In this document: positions 13,945 to 21,302 of the stretch, one piece after another
Numbering within the stretch: position 1 is the stretch's first letter
How the letters are laid out: every line of letters begins with the position of its first letter
From: a virus
IMG/VR virus record: IMGVR_UViG_3300018424_004545
Coordinates: 1-21,528 of that record
Reading direction: 5' to 3' (one strand)
Length of the DNA: 21,528 nt
Translations under genes and position numbers: made by a program
The notes under the pieces: generated by a model
Told to the model about the DNA's origin: nothing
Databases searched by the model: none
What the model saw: only the letters and a program-made list of their open reading frames with translations

Positions 13945-14232
13945 ATGAGTAGACCTAAACCCACAGTGTTGTTAGAACACATAGATAAGAAGACTTACAA
14001 GTCTGACCAAATTCTGATGGCTGAAGCAATCTGGGCGGTGTTCTATCAAAACAAACCTTTTAACTTAAAAACACAGAATTCACTTTCTAGTTTTCCGGGG
14101 CCTAAGTATAAAAAAGTTTCTTTTTCAAACCCAGGACACGCTCATAACTTAGCAAAAAAATTAAACGATTTATTTAATTCAACCGAATTTACAGTTGTTA
14201 AACTTACCCAGGGGGAAGAAGTAACAGAGTAA
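13945..14232 (+). CDS. Conserved-looking phage hypothetical protein, 95 aa
   Basis: A basic soluble protein of 95 residues. The central portion (MAEAIWAVFYQNKPFNLKT, then GPKYKKVSFSNPGHAHNLAK) reads as a compact alpha/beta domain with a conserved-looking GHAHNLAKKLN segment near 64-74. I do not recognise a function; the style is that of small proteins shared by marine T4-like phages. It is the only gene in this stretch with its own non-overlapping leader, which has a late-promoter-like box and a hairpin (13898-13940). Confidence 0.75.
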   Translation: MSRPKPTVLLEHIDKKTYKSDQILMAEAIWAVFYQNKPFNLKTQNSLSSFPGPKYKKVSFSNPGHAHNLAKKLNDLFNSTEFTVVKLTQGEEVTE

Positions 14233-14253
14233 CGTACTTAAACGGAGGGCAAA

Positions 14254-14721
14254 ATGTACGAGTATAAAGTGCTAGTCACAAAAATAATTGACGGTGATAC
14301 CGTTGACGTAGATATTGATTTAGGGTTCGGAGTATGGCTAAAAGACGAAAGAGTTCGTATTATGGGAATTGACACACCAGAAAGCCGCACTTCAAATGAT
14401 GTAGAAAAGTTATTTGGCAAAGCCGCAAAAGGAAGACTTGCTCAACTATTAGGAGAAACAGCAATCCTAAAAACACAAGTTAACAAGAACGGCGAAGACA
14501 TGAAAGGCAAGTTTGGACGTATCCTAGGAGACTTTGTAGCACCCGACGGACGTATGGTTACAGATATAATGATCGAAGAAGGACATTGCGTAGCATACTT
14601 TGGCGGTAGCAAAGAAGAAATTCAAATGAAGCACATGGCTAACAGAGAAAAACTTTTACGTGAAGGAATTGTAAGTCGCGAAGATTATGATGCGGCTGTT
14701 TTAAAAGAAGCAAACGACTAA
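14254..14721 (+). CDS. Staphylococcal nuclease-like (SNase/TNase) endonuclease
   Basis: Predicted calcium-dependent phosphodiesterase acting on DNA or RNA. The 155 residues cover one SNase domain: DGDTVDVDID at 13-22 (calcium-binding Asp13 and Asp15), RIMGIDTPES at 35-44 (Arg35, Asp40, Glu43), and KFGRILGDF at 86-94 (Arg89, equivalent to the catalytic Arg87 of the S. aureus enzyme). All catalytic positions are kept. No signal peptide is present, so it works inside the infected cell, perhaps in host DNA breakdown or nucleotide scavenging. Ribosome binding site GGAGGG (14244-14249). The stop overlaps the next start by one base (TAATG). Confidence 0.9.
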   Translation: MYEYKVLVTKIIDGDTVDVDIDLGFGVWLKDERVRIMGIDTPESRTSNDVEKLFGKAAKGRLAQLLGETAILKTQVNKNGEDMKGKFGRILGDFVAPDGRMVTDIMIEEGHCVAYFGGSKEEIQMKHMANREKLLREGIVSREDYDAAVLKEAND

Positions 14722-15113
14722 TGAACTGGAAAGAAACATATACCAAAATCTTTCTCAAACAAGCAGACATTAGTATTACCGAAGCCACACTTAGACAATA
14801 TATGCCTGTGTGGTGGCAAAATACTAGAGTCAAAGAAGTTGGTGGTTTAAGATTAACCGACAAGGGGTATATGTTTCTTACAGAAAAGTTAGATCTACAA
14901 TCATATGATGTTCCTTTTCCACAAGATTTCACACTTACAACTAATACAGTAATTTGGTTAGACCAATTTATTACCTGTCCTTATTGGTTAGGTAGAGATC
15001 ATATCAGTGTTTTTGATGAAAAGAAAGCACTCGAATTACACCTTTTTAGCGGTGATGTTAAGAAATATGGCTTAACTAAAGCGTTTAAAAGAGCAGACGA
15101 AGAACTAACTTAA
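14721..15113 (+). CDS. Phage hypothetical protein, 130 aa
   Basis: A 130-residue soluble protein coupled to the nuclease by a TAATG overlap. Visible segments are MPVWWQNTRVKEVGGLRLTD at about 28-47, then FLTEKLDLQSYDVPFPQDF, then IWLDQFITCPYWL and a C-terminal LELHLFSGDVKKYGLTKAF. The WW and GGLRLT segments suggest a compact fold, possibly a winged helix, but I see no catalytic motif. It looks conserved rather than random (rich in aromatic residues and with no low-complexity parts). It is the last gene before the promoter at 15148. Confidence 0.75.
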   Translation: MNWKETYTKIFLKQADISITEATLRQYMPVWWQNTRVKEVGGLRLTDKGYMFLTEKLDLQSYDVPFPQDFTLTTNTVIWLDQFITCPYWLGRDHISVFDEKKALELHLFSGDVKKYGLTKAFKRADEELT

Positions 15114-15147
15114 TCCAAATATTTTACCAAAATAGGTAAAAAACCTC

Positions 15148-15175
15148 TTGACTTTTATCCTAGTGATGCTATACT
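15148..15175 (+). promoter_or_regulatory. Sigma70-like promoter for the MoxR-like gene
   Basis: TTGACT (15148-15153), 16 bases, TATACT (15170-15175); predicted start near 15182. Just upstream an AT-rich inverted repeat TTTTACC/GGTAAAA (15122-15141) lies in the same 112-base gap; it has no T tract on the plus strand and may be an operator rather than a terminator. Confidence 0.65.
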
Positions 15176-15197
15176 ATATACATAGTTAGAAATTAAC

Positions 15198-15209
15198 TAA
15201 GGCACTGAG
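15198..15209 (+). repeat. Shared 12-base leader motif, copy 1 (MoxR-like gene)
   Basis: TAAGGCACTGAG occurs here and again at 16398-16409, each time in the leader between promoter and start codon. In this copy the ribosome binding site AAGGAG (15214-15219) is separate, so the motif is not merely a Shine-Dalgarno sequence. Confidence 0.6.
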
Positions 15210-15225
15210 AAACAAGGAGTACATT

Positions 15226-16311
15226 ATGGAAAACATCGCAAGTCGCACTGTAAGTCCTAATAATGCTAAAAAGAGTATTATTAGAGCATTCAAAAAGAAA
15301 CGTCCTTTATTTTTATGGGGCGCACCAGGTATTGGTAAATCAGACATTATTCACCAGATTGGTGAATTCCTAGACGCTCACGTTATTGACGTTCGTTTGT
15401 CACTTTGGGAACCTACTGACATTAAAGGTATTCCATACTATGCGGCAAATGACAACTGCATGAAATGGGCACCGCCAGCAGAACTTCCTACTAAGGAATT
15501 GGCAAAGAAATACAAGAACATTATTTTGTTCTTAGATGAAATGAATTCTGCGGCACCGGCTGTACAAGCCGCGGCATATCAATTGATTCTTAACCGTAGG
15601 GTTGGACAATATGTATTGCCAGACAACGTTTTAATTGTTGCCGCTGGTAACCGAGACGCTGATAAAGGTGTTACTTATAGAATGCCTGCTCCGTTGGCTA
15701 ATCGTTTTGTTCACTTAGAACTTAAAGTTGACTTTGACGATTGGTTTTCGTGGGCAACTGAAAACAACATCCACACTGATGTTGTAGGTTACTTAACTTA
15801 TAGCAAAAAAGACTTATATGACTTTGATCCTAAGTCACCGAGTCGTTCTTTTGCAACACCGCGTTCTTGGTCATTTGTTTCCGAGTTACTCGAAGACGAT
15901 GATGATGAGAATACCACTACCGATTTGGTCAGTGGTGCAGTAGGCGAAGGCCTTGCTGTGAAGTTCATGGCCCATCGTAAGATGGCATCACAACTACCAA
16001 ATCCCTCAGATATTTTGGTAGGTAAAGTGAAGGAGTTGAAAACTAGAGAAATCAGTGCCATGTATTCCTTGACTGTTTCACTCTGCTATGAACTGAAAGA
16101 AGCCAGTGATAAAAACGACAAGAAGTTTGACGATAAAGTTAACAACTTCTTACGTTTTGCAATGGACAATTTCGATACAGAATTGGTTGTAATGGGCATT
16201 AAACTTGCTCTTACCCAATACCAACTTCCAATCGATCCAGATGAAGTTGAATGTTTTGATGAGTTCCATGAGAAGTTCGGCAAGTACGTAACTGCCGCAC
16301 AGGCTTCGTAA
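15226..16311 (+). CDS. MoxR-like AAA+ ATPase
   Basis: A 361-residue AAA+ ATPase of the MoxR type, which act as chaperones that remodel or activate a partner, typically a VWA-domain protein. Walker A is GAPGIGKS at 32-39, Walker B is ILFLDEMN at 100-107 (Asp104, Glu105), sensor 1 is AAGNRD at 139-144 (Asn142), and the ANRF at 158-161 supplies the arginine-finger candidate Arg160. The C-terminal third is helical and charged. ATG 15226 with AAGGAG seven bases upstream, and a dedicated promoter. The next gene encodes a metallopeptidase/VWA protein, the classical partner, but a terminator and a second promoter lie between them. Confidence 0.88.
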   Translation: MENIASRTVSPNNAKKSIIRAFKKKRPLFLWGAPGIGKSDIIHQIGEFLDAHVIDVRLSLWEPTDIKGIPYYAANDNCMKWAPPAELPTKELAKKYKNIILFLDEMNSAAPAVQAAAYQLILNRRVGQYVLPDNVLIVAAGNRDADKGVTYRMPAPLANRFVHLELKVDFDDWFSWATENNIHTDVVGYLTYSKKDLYDFDPKSPSRSFATPRSWSFVSELLEDDDDENTTTDLVSGAVGEGLAVKFMAHRKMASQLPNPSDILVGKVKELKTREISAMYSLTVSLCYELKEASDKNDKKFDDKVNNFLRFAMDNFDTELVVMGIKLALTQYQLPIDPDEVECFDEFHEKFGKYVTAAQAS

Positions 16312-16316
16312 TACAC

Positions 16317-16356
16317 ATAGGGGCGGAATATTTTGGTATTTCGCCCCTATCTTTTT
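16317..16356 (+). terminator. Strong intrinsic terminator after the MoxR-like gene
   Basis: ATAGGGGCGGAATA (16317-16330) pairs with TATTTCGCCCCTAT (16337-16350) over 14 positions with one G-U wobble and a TTTTGG loop, followed by CTTTTT. It begins six bases after the stop codon. It separates the ATPase transcript from the next promoter. Confidence 0.9.
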
Positions 16357-16358
16357 GG

Positions 16359-16387
16359 TTGACTTTTATCATTAAATATACTATAAT
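16359..16387 (+). promoter_or_regulatory. Sigma70 promoter for the metallopeptidase/VWA gene
   Basis: TTGACT (16359-16364), 17 bases, TATAAT (16382-16387), immediately behind the terminator. The predicted start is near 16394, so the shared leader motif begins about four bases into the transcript. Confidence 0.8.
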
Positions 16388-16397
16388 AATAACATAA

Positions 16398-16409
16398 TAA
16401 GGCACTGAG
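16398..16409 (+). repeat. Shared 12-base leader motif, copy 2 (VWA gene)
   Basis: Second exact copy of TAAGGCACTGAG. Here its last bases run into GAGGAA (16407-16412), the probable ribosome binding site five bases before ATG 16418. A protein or small RNA binding this motif would block translation directly. Confidence 0.6.
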
Positions 16410-16417
16410 GAATACAA

Positions 16418-17692
16418 ATGGCAACTACAACAGTTTTAGAAAAAGCACAAAAAGTAGATATTGAAATTACGGATGAGATGCGTAAAGAAGTTCTCGACCG
16501 TATTATTGTTGCACGAGTAGGTTTGCTATTACGTCACCCATTTTTTGGTAACATGGCTACACGTCTTAAGATTGTAGATGCTTCAGACTGGTGCCCAACT
16601 GCCGCTACAGACGGTCGTAACTTATTTTATAATGTTGCATTCTTTTCAACACTTACAAACAAGAATATTGAGTTTGTAATTGCACACGAAATTCTACACT
16701 GCGTTTACGATCATATGAGTCGTAGAGAAAAACGTGATCCGCAAATTCATAATATTGCGGCAGACTATAAAGTTAACAATATTCTTGTTCGTGATAAGAT
16801 TGGTGAGAAGCCTGCAGACATTGATATCTTCCAGGACTTTAAATACGATCCTATGTCATCAGAAGAAATCTATGATGAGATTTATAACAAATATGATGAA
16901 GAAGAATTAAAACAATTAGGTCAATTACTTGACGAACACGTTGACTGGGAACAGAAAGATGGTGATAGTCCTTCAAACAATTCAGGCGACAGTAAAAAAG
17001 AAGGTAATAAACCTTCTTACAGTAAAGATGAACTACGTAAGATACGTGACGAAATTAAAGAGTCTATGATTAGTTCGGCTCAAAGTGCTGGTGCTGATAA
17101 TCTTCCTAAAGAAGTTCAGCGTATGATTAAAGAACTTACCGAACCTAAAATGAACTGGCGTGAGTTGCTTCAGCAACAGATTCAGTCAACTATCCGTAAT
17201 GACTTTACATTTAGTCGTCCATCACGTAAAGGTTGGCACACAGGTGCTATACTTCCAGGCTTAAACTTCCAAGACACAATTGATTTGTGTATTGCTATTG
17301 ATATGTCTGGATCAATTGGTAATGATCAAGCACAAGATTTCTTAGGAGAAGTTAAAGGAATTATGGATCAATACCAAGATTACAAAATTAAAATTTGGTG
17401 TTTTGATACAGAAGTTTATAACGAACAGGATTTTGACCCGTCAACTGACGACTTGTTAAGTTATGAAATTCAAGGCGGTGGCGGTACTGATTTTATGTGT
17501 AACTGGCGTTACATGAAAGAAAACGACATTGTTCCTAAAAAGTTTATTATGTTCACAGACGGTTATACTTGGGACTCGTGGGGTGATGCAGACTATTGTG
17601 ATACAATATTTGTAATTCACTCACATCATAATAAACAACTCGAAGCACCGTTTGGGATTAGTACACACTATGAAGAAGCCAAATCCGCTTAA
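16418..17692 (+). CDS. Metallopeptidase-like plus VWA domain protein (DUF2201-like), MoxR partner
   Basis: A 424-residue two-domain protein. The N-terminal domain carries HEILH at 90-94, a zincin-type HExxH motif, in FVIAHEILHCVYDH, followed by HNIAADYKVNN at 111-121, which may give further ligands. A Ser/Lys/Glu-rich linker lies at about 181-205. The C-terminal VWA domain has the MIDAS residues DMSGS at 285-289, Thr347 in GGGTDF, and Asp371 in FTDGY. This is the DUF2201-type arrangement often paired with MoxR ATPases in bacteria. The role in phage infection is unknown; protein remodelling or metal-dependent proteolysis of a host target is a fair guess. No signal peptide is visible. Confidence 0.85.
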   Translation: MATTTVLEKAQKVDIEITDEMRKEVLDRIIVARVGLLLRHPFFGNMATRLKIVDASDWCPTAATDGRNLFYNVAFFSTLTNKNIEFVIAHEILHCVYDHMSRREKRDPQIHNIAADYKVNNILVRDKIGEKPADIDIFQDFKYDPMSSEEIYDEIYNKYDEEELKQLGQLLDEHVDWEQKDGDSPSNNSGDSKKEGNKPSYSKDELRKIRDEIKESMISSAQSAGADNLPKEVQRMIKELTEPKMNWRELLQQQIQSTIRNDFTFSRPSRKGWHTGAILPGLNFQDTIDLCIAIDMSGSIGNDQAQDFLGEVKGIMDQYQDYKIKIWCFDTEVYNEQDFDPSTDDLLSYEIQGGGGTDFMCNWRYMKENDIVPKKFIMFTDGYTWDSWGDADYCDTIFVIHSHHNKQLEAPFGISTHYEEAKSA

Positions 17693-17942
17693 CTATTTTG
17701 GAATTAGGAGATTAGATTATCCCGGTCCTCATTTGAATTATATTGAAATGAGTCCTAATTACAATTTAGAAAAAGCACTTGTAAATTGGATTACAAGTCA
17801 TTGTAAAAGTCGTTACTATGTAGGCAAAACTGTCAACATAAACGACTCAAATTCTATCCAAAACAAATTAAAAATCGGTTTTGAGGACCCTAAAGAACTT
17901 TCATATTTCGCTTTGGCGTGTCCTCTTTTAAAATACAAATAA
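17670..17942 (+). CDS. Small hypothetical protein, 90 aa
   Basis: Starts at ATG 17670 within the last 23 bases of the VWA gene; an in-frame ATG at 17652 is possible, but neither has a strong ribosome binding site (GGGA 12 bases before the later one). The protein has an N-terminal YFGIRRLDYPGPHLNYIEM and a central helix (EKALVNWITSHCKSRYYVG) that could bind nucleic acid or protein, but no known domain. The overlap suggests translational coupling to the VWA gene. Confidence 0.6.
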   Translation: MKKPNPLNYFGIRRLDYPGPHLNYIEMSPNYNLEKALVNWITSHCKSRYYVGKTVNINDSNSIQNKLKIGFEDPKELSYFALACPLLKYK

Positions 17943-17983
17943 GTAATTAAGTATGTACATTACAAAAAAAGGAGAACTGACAT

Positions 17984-18295
17984 ATGTCTGATAACAAACA
18001 ACCTCAACAAGCCGCTCCTGCAGAAGGCGGTGCAGTTGACTTAACTGTTCAAGATCTAAACACTCTTAGAACTATTATTGATGTTGCTACACAACGTGGC
18101 GCATTCAAAGCAAACGAATTGGCGGCTGTAGGCACAACTTATAACAAGTTGGATACGTTCTTACAGTCAGTACAAAAACAACAAGCGGACGCGGCCAAAG
18201 CGGCTGAGAAATCAACAGCGGCTCCAACAGCACCTGCAGAAAAACCTGTAGATGGTGCTGATGCGGCTTCGGCGTTATCCGGCGAACCTGCATAA
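17984..18295 (+). CDS. Phage hypothetical protein, 103 aa, with Ala/Pro-rich ends
   Basis: ATG 17984 with GGAG nine bases upstream. An ordered helical middle (about residues 18-66, with DLNTLRTIIDVATQRGAFKA and AVGTTYNKLDTFLQ) lies between a Gln/Pro/Ala N terminus and a disordered Ala/Pro/Glu-rich C terminus. This build is familiar from small conserved proteins of marine T4-like phages, often near structural genes; the function is unknown. It is followed directly by a similar-style gene (SD overlaps its stop). Confidence 0.75.
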   Translation: MSDNKQPQQAAPAEGGAVDLTVQDLNTLRTIIDVATQRGAFKANELAAVGTTYNKLDTFLQSVQKQQADAAKAAEKSTAAPTAPAEKPVDGADAASALSGEPA

Positions 18296-18305
18296 GGAGA
18301 AAATT

Positions 18306-18899
18306 ATGGCTATTAAGCATATTGGAAAATTAAAATCAAACAGCAGAAAGGTTGCTGTAGTATATAGAACACTACCTGGCGACCCATACTCTGCATTAAT
18401 TGTTGGTACAGAAAGTCTTACAGATTCCGAACACGATATTCTAATGAATATGATTGAAGGTCCTGTAGGGCAGAATGCAAACGAACTTGCTGAAGCAATG
18501 GCTAGAACTACACTAAGTGATGGCTCTATTATGTTAGCACGTTTTCATGCACTAAACAAGTTACAAAAGATTGCAACTAATCAAGTGATTATGACTCCTA
18601 ACACAACTACAAATGTTCCGTTAGATGAGTTAAATCAAATTATTGCAGAACAGAAAGGTGTTGCACTTGAAGATCTTGCTATTAAAGATACTTCTTCGCC
18701 AACAACTACTACTGCAACAACTGAAACAACTGCAACTTTACCAACAGGTGAAGCGGCTCCGACAGGGGAACAAGCACTTTCAGACGAAGATCTTGCTAAA
18801 TCGTATCGCTCTCAAGCAGATGCAATGTTTAAAGAAGCACAACGTCTACGTAAAGAAGCAGAAGCACTATCTCCTACTAAAAAATCAGCCAAGGCGTAA
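18306..18899 (+). CDS. Phage hypothetical protein, 197 aa, with Thr-rich linker
   Basis: Start ATG 18306 has AAGGAGA (18294-18300) just upstream. The N-terminal domain (about 1-115; KHIGKLKSNSRKVAVVYRTL, then SEHDILMNMIEGPVGQNANE) appears folded. It is followed by a low-complexity linker of Thr, Ala, Pro and Glu (about 138-165), and a C-terminal helix rich in Lys, Glu and Ala (SYRSQADAMFKEAQRLRKEA). I believe such proteins are conserved in marine T4-like phages, but cannot name a role. Its place between two other unknowns and a tail fibre suggests a virion or assembly function by position only. Confidence 0.75.
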   Translation: MAIKHIGKLKSNSRKVAVVYRTLPGDPYSALIVGTESLTDSEHDILMNMIEGPVGQNANELAEAMARTTLSDGSIMLARFHALNKLQKIATNQVIMTPNTTTNVPLDELNQIIAEQKGVALEDLAIKDTSSPTTTTATTETTATLPTGEAAPTGEQALSDEDLAKSYRSQADAMFKEAQRLRKEAEALSPTKKSAKA

Positions 18900-18905
18900 T
18901 AGCCT

Positions 18906-19223
18906 ATGGCCAATAGGAGTTTAAAACTCCCGGAAGATGTAATCAGACATTGGCCGGAGGTATTCAAGGGTATTGAAGTAAAAAGCATACCTCTTGAATA
19001 TCTCCAGCACATTGAAGTTACATTTAAGAACCGGAAAAAGTGGATCATTGAGTGTTACCCTAATATAACTCAGAAGAAGTTTGATAAGGAAATTAGAGAT
19101 CTGTTCCAAGAATACGGCGATGTAATACAGGGTGTTGAGTTCGGTATCAATGCTGGTAAAATCAAGGAAGATATACAAAAAAGCACCAGCAATGTATTTA
19201 AACGCTCTAAAATGCGTAAATAA
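18906..19223 (+). CDS. Phage hypothetical protein, 105 aa
   Basis: ATG 18906 follows the preceding stop by six bases; the ribosome binding site is weak (AAGG about 10 bases upstream, inside the upstream gene). The protein is basic and shows WPEVFKGIEVKSIPLEYLQH at about 17-36 followed by VTFKNRKKWIIECYP, a mixed alpha/beta pattern, and a helical C-terminal half. No function is recognised. The 70-base gap that follows holds a late-promoter-like box. Confidence 0.7.
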   Translation: MANRSLKLPEDVIRHWPEVFKGIEVKSIPLEYLQHIEVTFKNRKKWIIECYPNITQKKFDKEIRDLFQEYGDVIQGVEFGINAGKIKEDIQKSTSNVFKRSKMRK

Positions 19224-19250
19224 AGTAAAAACAGAATCTTCGCAAATGGC

Positions 19251-19257
19251 ATAAATA
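19251..19257 (+). promoter_or_regulatory. Late-promoter-like box ATAAATA before the tail-fibre gene
   Basis: ATAAATA in the context GGCATAAATACAT matches seven of eight bases of the T4 late promoter TATAAATA. It lies 37 bases ahead of ATG 19294, leaving about 30 bases of leader with AGGAG (19280-19284). A structural gene behind a late promoter is what is expected. Confidence 0.5.
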
Positions 19258-19293
19258 CATATAGCAATATTTGTGAACCAGGAGTATATATAA

Positions 19294-20592
19294 ATGGCAT
19301 TAAAGATTAGAAGAGGTACCGAAGCGGAAAGAGCGGCACTGACCGGTGCTAATCCAGCGGCGGGCGAACCTATTTTTGTTACAGATACCGGAAAACTATG
19401 GGTTGGGGACGGTGTAACTACCGGTGGTATTGAAATAAACCCAAACATTAATCTAAATGATTTAGAAGACGTAAGCGTTGCGGCACCAGCATCCGGCCAA
19501 GTTTTAACATGGTCAACTCCAAATTCACGATGGGAAGCAACAACACTAAGTATTGCTCAAGAACTAAATGACTTAACTAACGTCGATGCCATCACAGGTG
19601 TTGCTACTAATAAAGTTTTAAAATATGATGGTACCGCTAACGGCGGAGCAGGTGGCTGGGTAGCAGGCGATGAAGCATTTTTATCGTTTGATTTAGATCA
19701 GCAATTAGCAAGTAAGAGTATTGATAACCTAGGCGATGTTAGTGTATCAGGTACTGATTCTCCGACTATTGGACAAGTACTTGCTTGGGATAATGTCTCT
19801 AGTTTGTGGAAACCATCTGATATCGATCTATCAAGTCTTTCATTAGGCAACTTGGAAACTGATATTACTGGTTCTGTCTTTGCAGATGATTCAAGTGTAA
19901 TGATTGACGGTGTTGCAGGAACTGTTAATTTATATAACGGTGTAACACGTATTGTTGATAATCAAATCTCAGTCGAAGGTGTTAACGAAGTTCAGATTGG
20001 TAACATTAACGATTCAGTTTCTAACGTATTACAAGTTATTAACGCAGACGGTTCTGAGCCAATTGAAATTATTAACATTGCAGGCACTGGAATTAATGAC
20101 AGTGCTAAGTTTACATTTACTGGACGTCACGGCGATATGGTTACTCCTGTTAAAGCAACAGCAGGTGATTATGTTGGCGTATTAAGTTCCAGATCAGTTG
20201 ACCCAGATGTTGATGGTCTCGGCAATGAAGGTAATGTTCCAAACTCAATTATTGCAATGACTGTTGACAATAATGAAACCGTTGCTAATGATACTGCTAA
20301 AGGTAAAATTATTTTCCTTAACAATGCAGGTACAGGTACAACTCCATCTTTGGTTGCGGCATCATTTGATGCACGTGGTTACTTTGCTATTAACCAAGCG
20401 ACAGTACACGTTGCAGATGCACACTTAGACGTAAACGGATTTATGAAACTAGCACCACAAACAGCAGAACCAACAGCAGTTGAAGGTATGATTGTTATTG
20501 CTGATGGTACTACTTGGGATCCTGCTTCAAAAGGTGGAGCAGTAAGTTATCCAGTGTACTACGACGGTAGTGCTTGGAACGCTTTCTATTAA
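19294..20592 (+). CDS. Tail-fibre-like structural protein with Mtd-type N terminus
   Basis: A 432-residue virion protein, probably a tail fibre or receptor-binding protein. Residues 1-45 (LKIRRGTEAERAAL, then GEPIFVTDTGKLWVGDG) match the N-terminal domain found in major tropism determinant-like and other fibre proteins. Three degenerate repeats follow, each with a LNDLxDV-type opening and a GQVLxWD...W ending (about 54-80, 91-122, 143-172). Then comes a GSVFADDSSVMIDGVAGT segment at about 193-210 and a Gly/Asn/Val-rich beta region, ending in TTWDPASKGGAVSYPVYYDG and an aromatic tail. No collagen repeat or chaperone domain is seen. It has its own leader with a late-promoter-like box. Confidence 0.8.
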   Translation: MALKIRRGTEAERAALTGANPAAGEPIFVTDTGKLWVGDGVTTGGIEINPNINLNDLEDVSVAAPASGQVLTWSTPNSRWEATTLSIAQELNDLTNVDAITGVATNKVLKYDGTANGGAGGWVAGDEAFLSFDLDQQLASKSIDNLGDVSVSGTDSPTIGQVLAWDNVSSLWKPSDIDLSSLSLGNLETDITGSVFADDSSVMIDGVAGTVNLYNGVTRIVDNQISVEGVNEVQIGNINDSVSNVLQVINADGSEPIEIINIAGTGINDSAKFTFTGRHGDMVTPVKATAGDYVGVLSSRSVDPDVDGLGNEGNVPNSIIAMTVDNNETVANDTAKGKIIFLNNAGTGTTPSLVAASFDARGYFAINQATVHVADAHLDVNGFMKLAPQTAEPTAVEGMIVIADGTTWDPASKGGAVSYPVYYDGSAWNAFY

Positions 20593-20620
20593 TTCAGCAT
20601 TAGTTTATCCAATTTAATTT

Positions 20621-20627
20621 CTAAATA
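20621..20627 (+). promoter_or_regulatory. Late-promoter-like box CTAAATA close to the next start
   Basis: CTAAATA resembles the late promoter type described for T4-like cyanophages. With T4 geometry transcription would begin near 20633, four bases before ATG 20637, giving an almost leaderless message. No good Shine-Dalgarno sequence precedes that ATG. The match is short and may be chance. Confidence 0.3.
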
Positions 20628-20636
20628 AGTAAGTGT

Positions 20637-21302
20637 ATGAGCACACTTACACTTTATACTTCTGGTTCCACCGATATTCCAAAAAAGGTTACGCATTCTT
20701 GGGATTATATAAAAGAATGTGCAACCAAAAGCATAAAAGAAATTGGACTTACCAAAAACGATATAGTGCTCGATGTGTTCCCTGCAAACACTATTGCCCA
20801 CTACACAATCACCGCCGTTCCTGCGTTTTTAAGCGGCGCACAGCACGTTTCTAGTAACTTTAGTGCCTACACCTACCCTGAACTGTTTAACCGCGTTAAA
20901 CCGACCGTTATAGCGTTAATACCACGCCATTTAGAACTATTACTAAACGCAAAAGGCTTTGAAAACTTAGATATGAGTTGCGTCCGTTATATGGTTACAG
21001 GCAGTTCCAAAATAGAACAAAGTTTCATAGATGCCTTTAGAGAACGTGGTGTCCAAACTGTAGCAAATTGGTATGGTATGACAGAAGTGCCTCCACCTGT
21101 AATGATTGGTTATAATAGCACATCGTTTGATCTAAACACTATAAAAGATGATCACGTAATGTTTAATCCGATTGGTTTTAGTAGTTTACACGAGTGTTAC
21201 ATAAACGGAAAAGCAACAGGAGATCTGTTTGAAATGAACCCTGTGAGATTTGTTAAGAGAGCAAAAGAGTCAAATGGACAAACTTGGAAGACTAAAGTTT
21301 AG
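20637..21302 (+). CDS. Miniature AMP-forming adenylating enzyme (ANL superfamily)
   Basis: A 221-residue protein with the signature motifs of acyl/aminoacyl adenylating enzymes compressed into under half the usual 500-600 residues. LYTSGSTDIPKKVTHSW at 6-22 is the phosphate-binding A3 motif and starts almost at the N terminus. NWYGMTE at 144-150 is the A5 motif. TGDLFEM at 194-200 and RFVKRAKESNG at 204-214 match the A7-A8 hinge. The N-terminal subdomain before A3 and the C-terminal subdomain with the A10 catalytic lysine are missing. It lies behind the tail-fibre gene and overlaps the GNAT-like gene by 29 bases. It may activate an acid as an adenylate for the next enzyme; that is inference. 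Confidence 0.75.
   Translation: MSTLTLYTSGSTDIPKKVTHSWDYIKECATKSIKEIGLTKNDIVLDVFPANTIAHYTITAVPAFLSGAQHVSSNFSAYTYPELFNRVKPTVIALIPRHLELLLNAKGFENLDMSCVRYMVTGSSKIEQSFIDAFRERGVQTVANWYGMTEVPPPVMIGYNSTSFDLNTIKDDHVMFNPIGFSSLHECYINGKATGDLFEMNPVRFVKRAKESNGQTWKTKV

Noticed and set aside
15122-15141. AT-rich inverted repeat TTTTACC/GGTAAAA as a terminator
   Set aside because: The stem is weak and has no T tract on the plus strand; it is mentioned only as a possible operator near the promoter at 15148.
15226-17692. MoxR/VWA pair as a known anti-phage defence system carried by the phage
   Set aside because: MoxR-VWA pairs occur in many cellular contexts and I see no defence effector here; the sequence does not support a defence label.
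18921-19448. 175-residue open frame on the minus strand
   Set aside because: It spans two plus-strand genes and the leader between them, has a hydrophobic composition typical of antisense reading, and shows no ribosome binding site or known motif.
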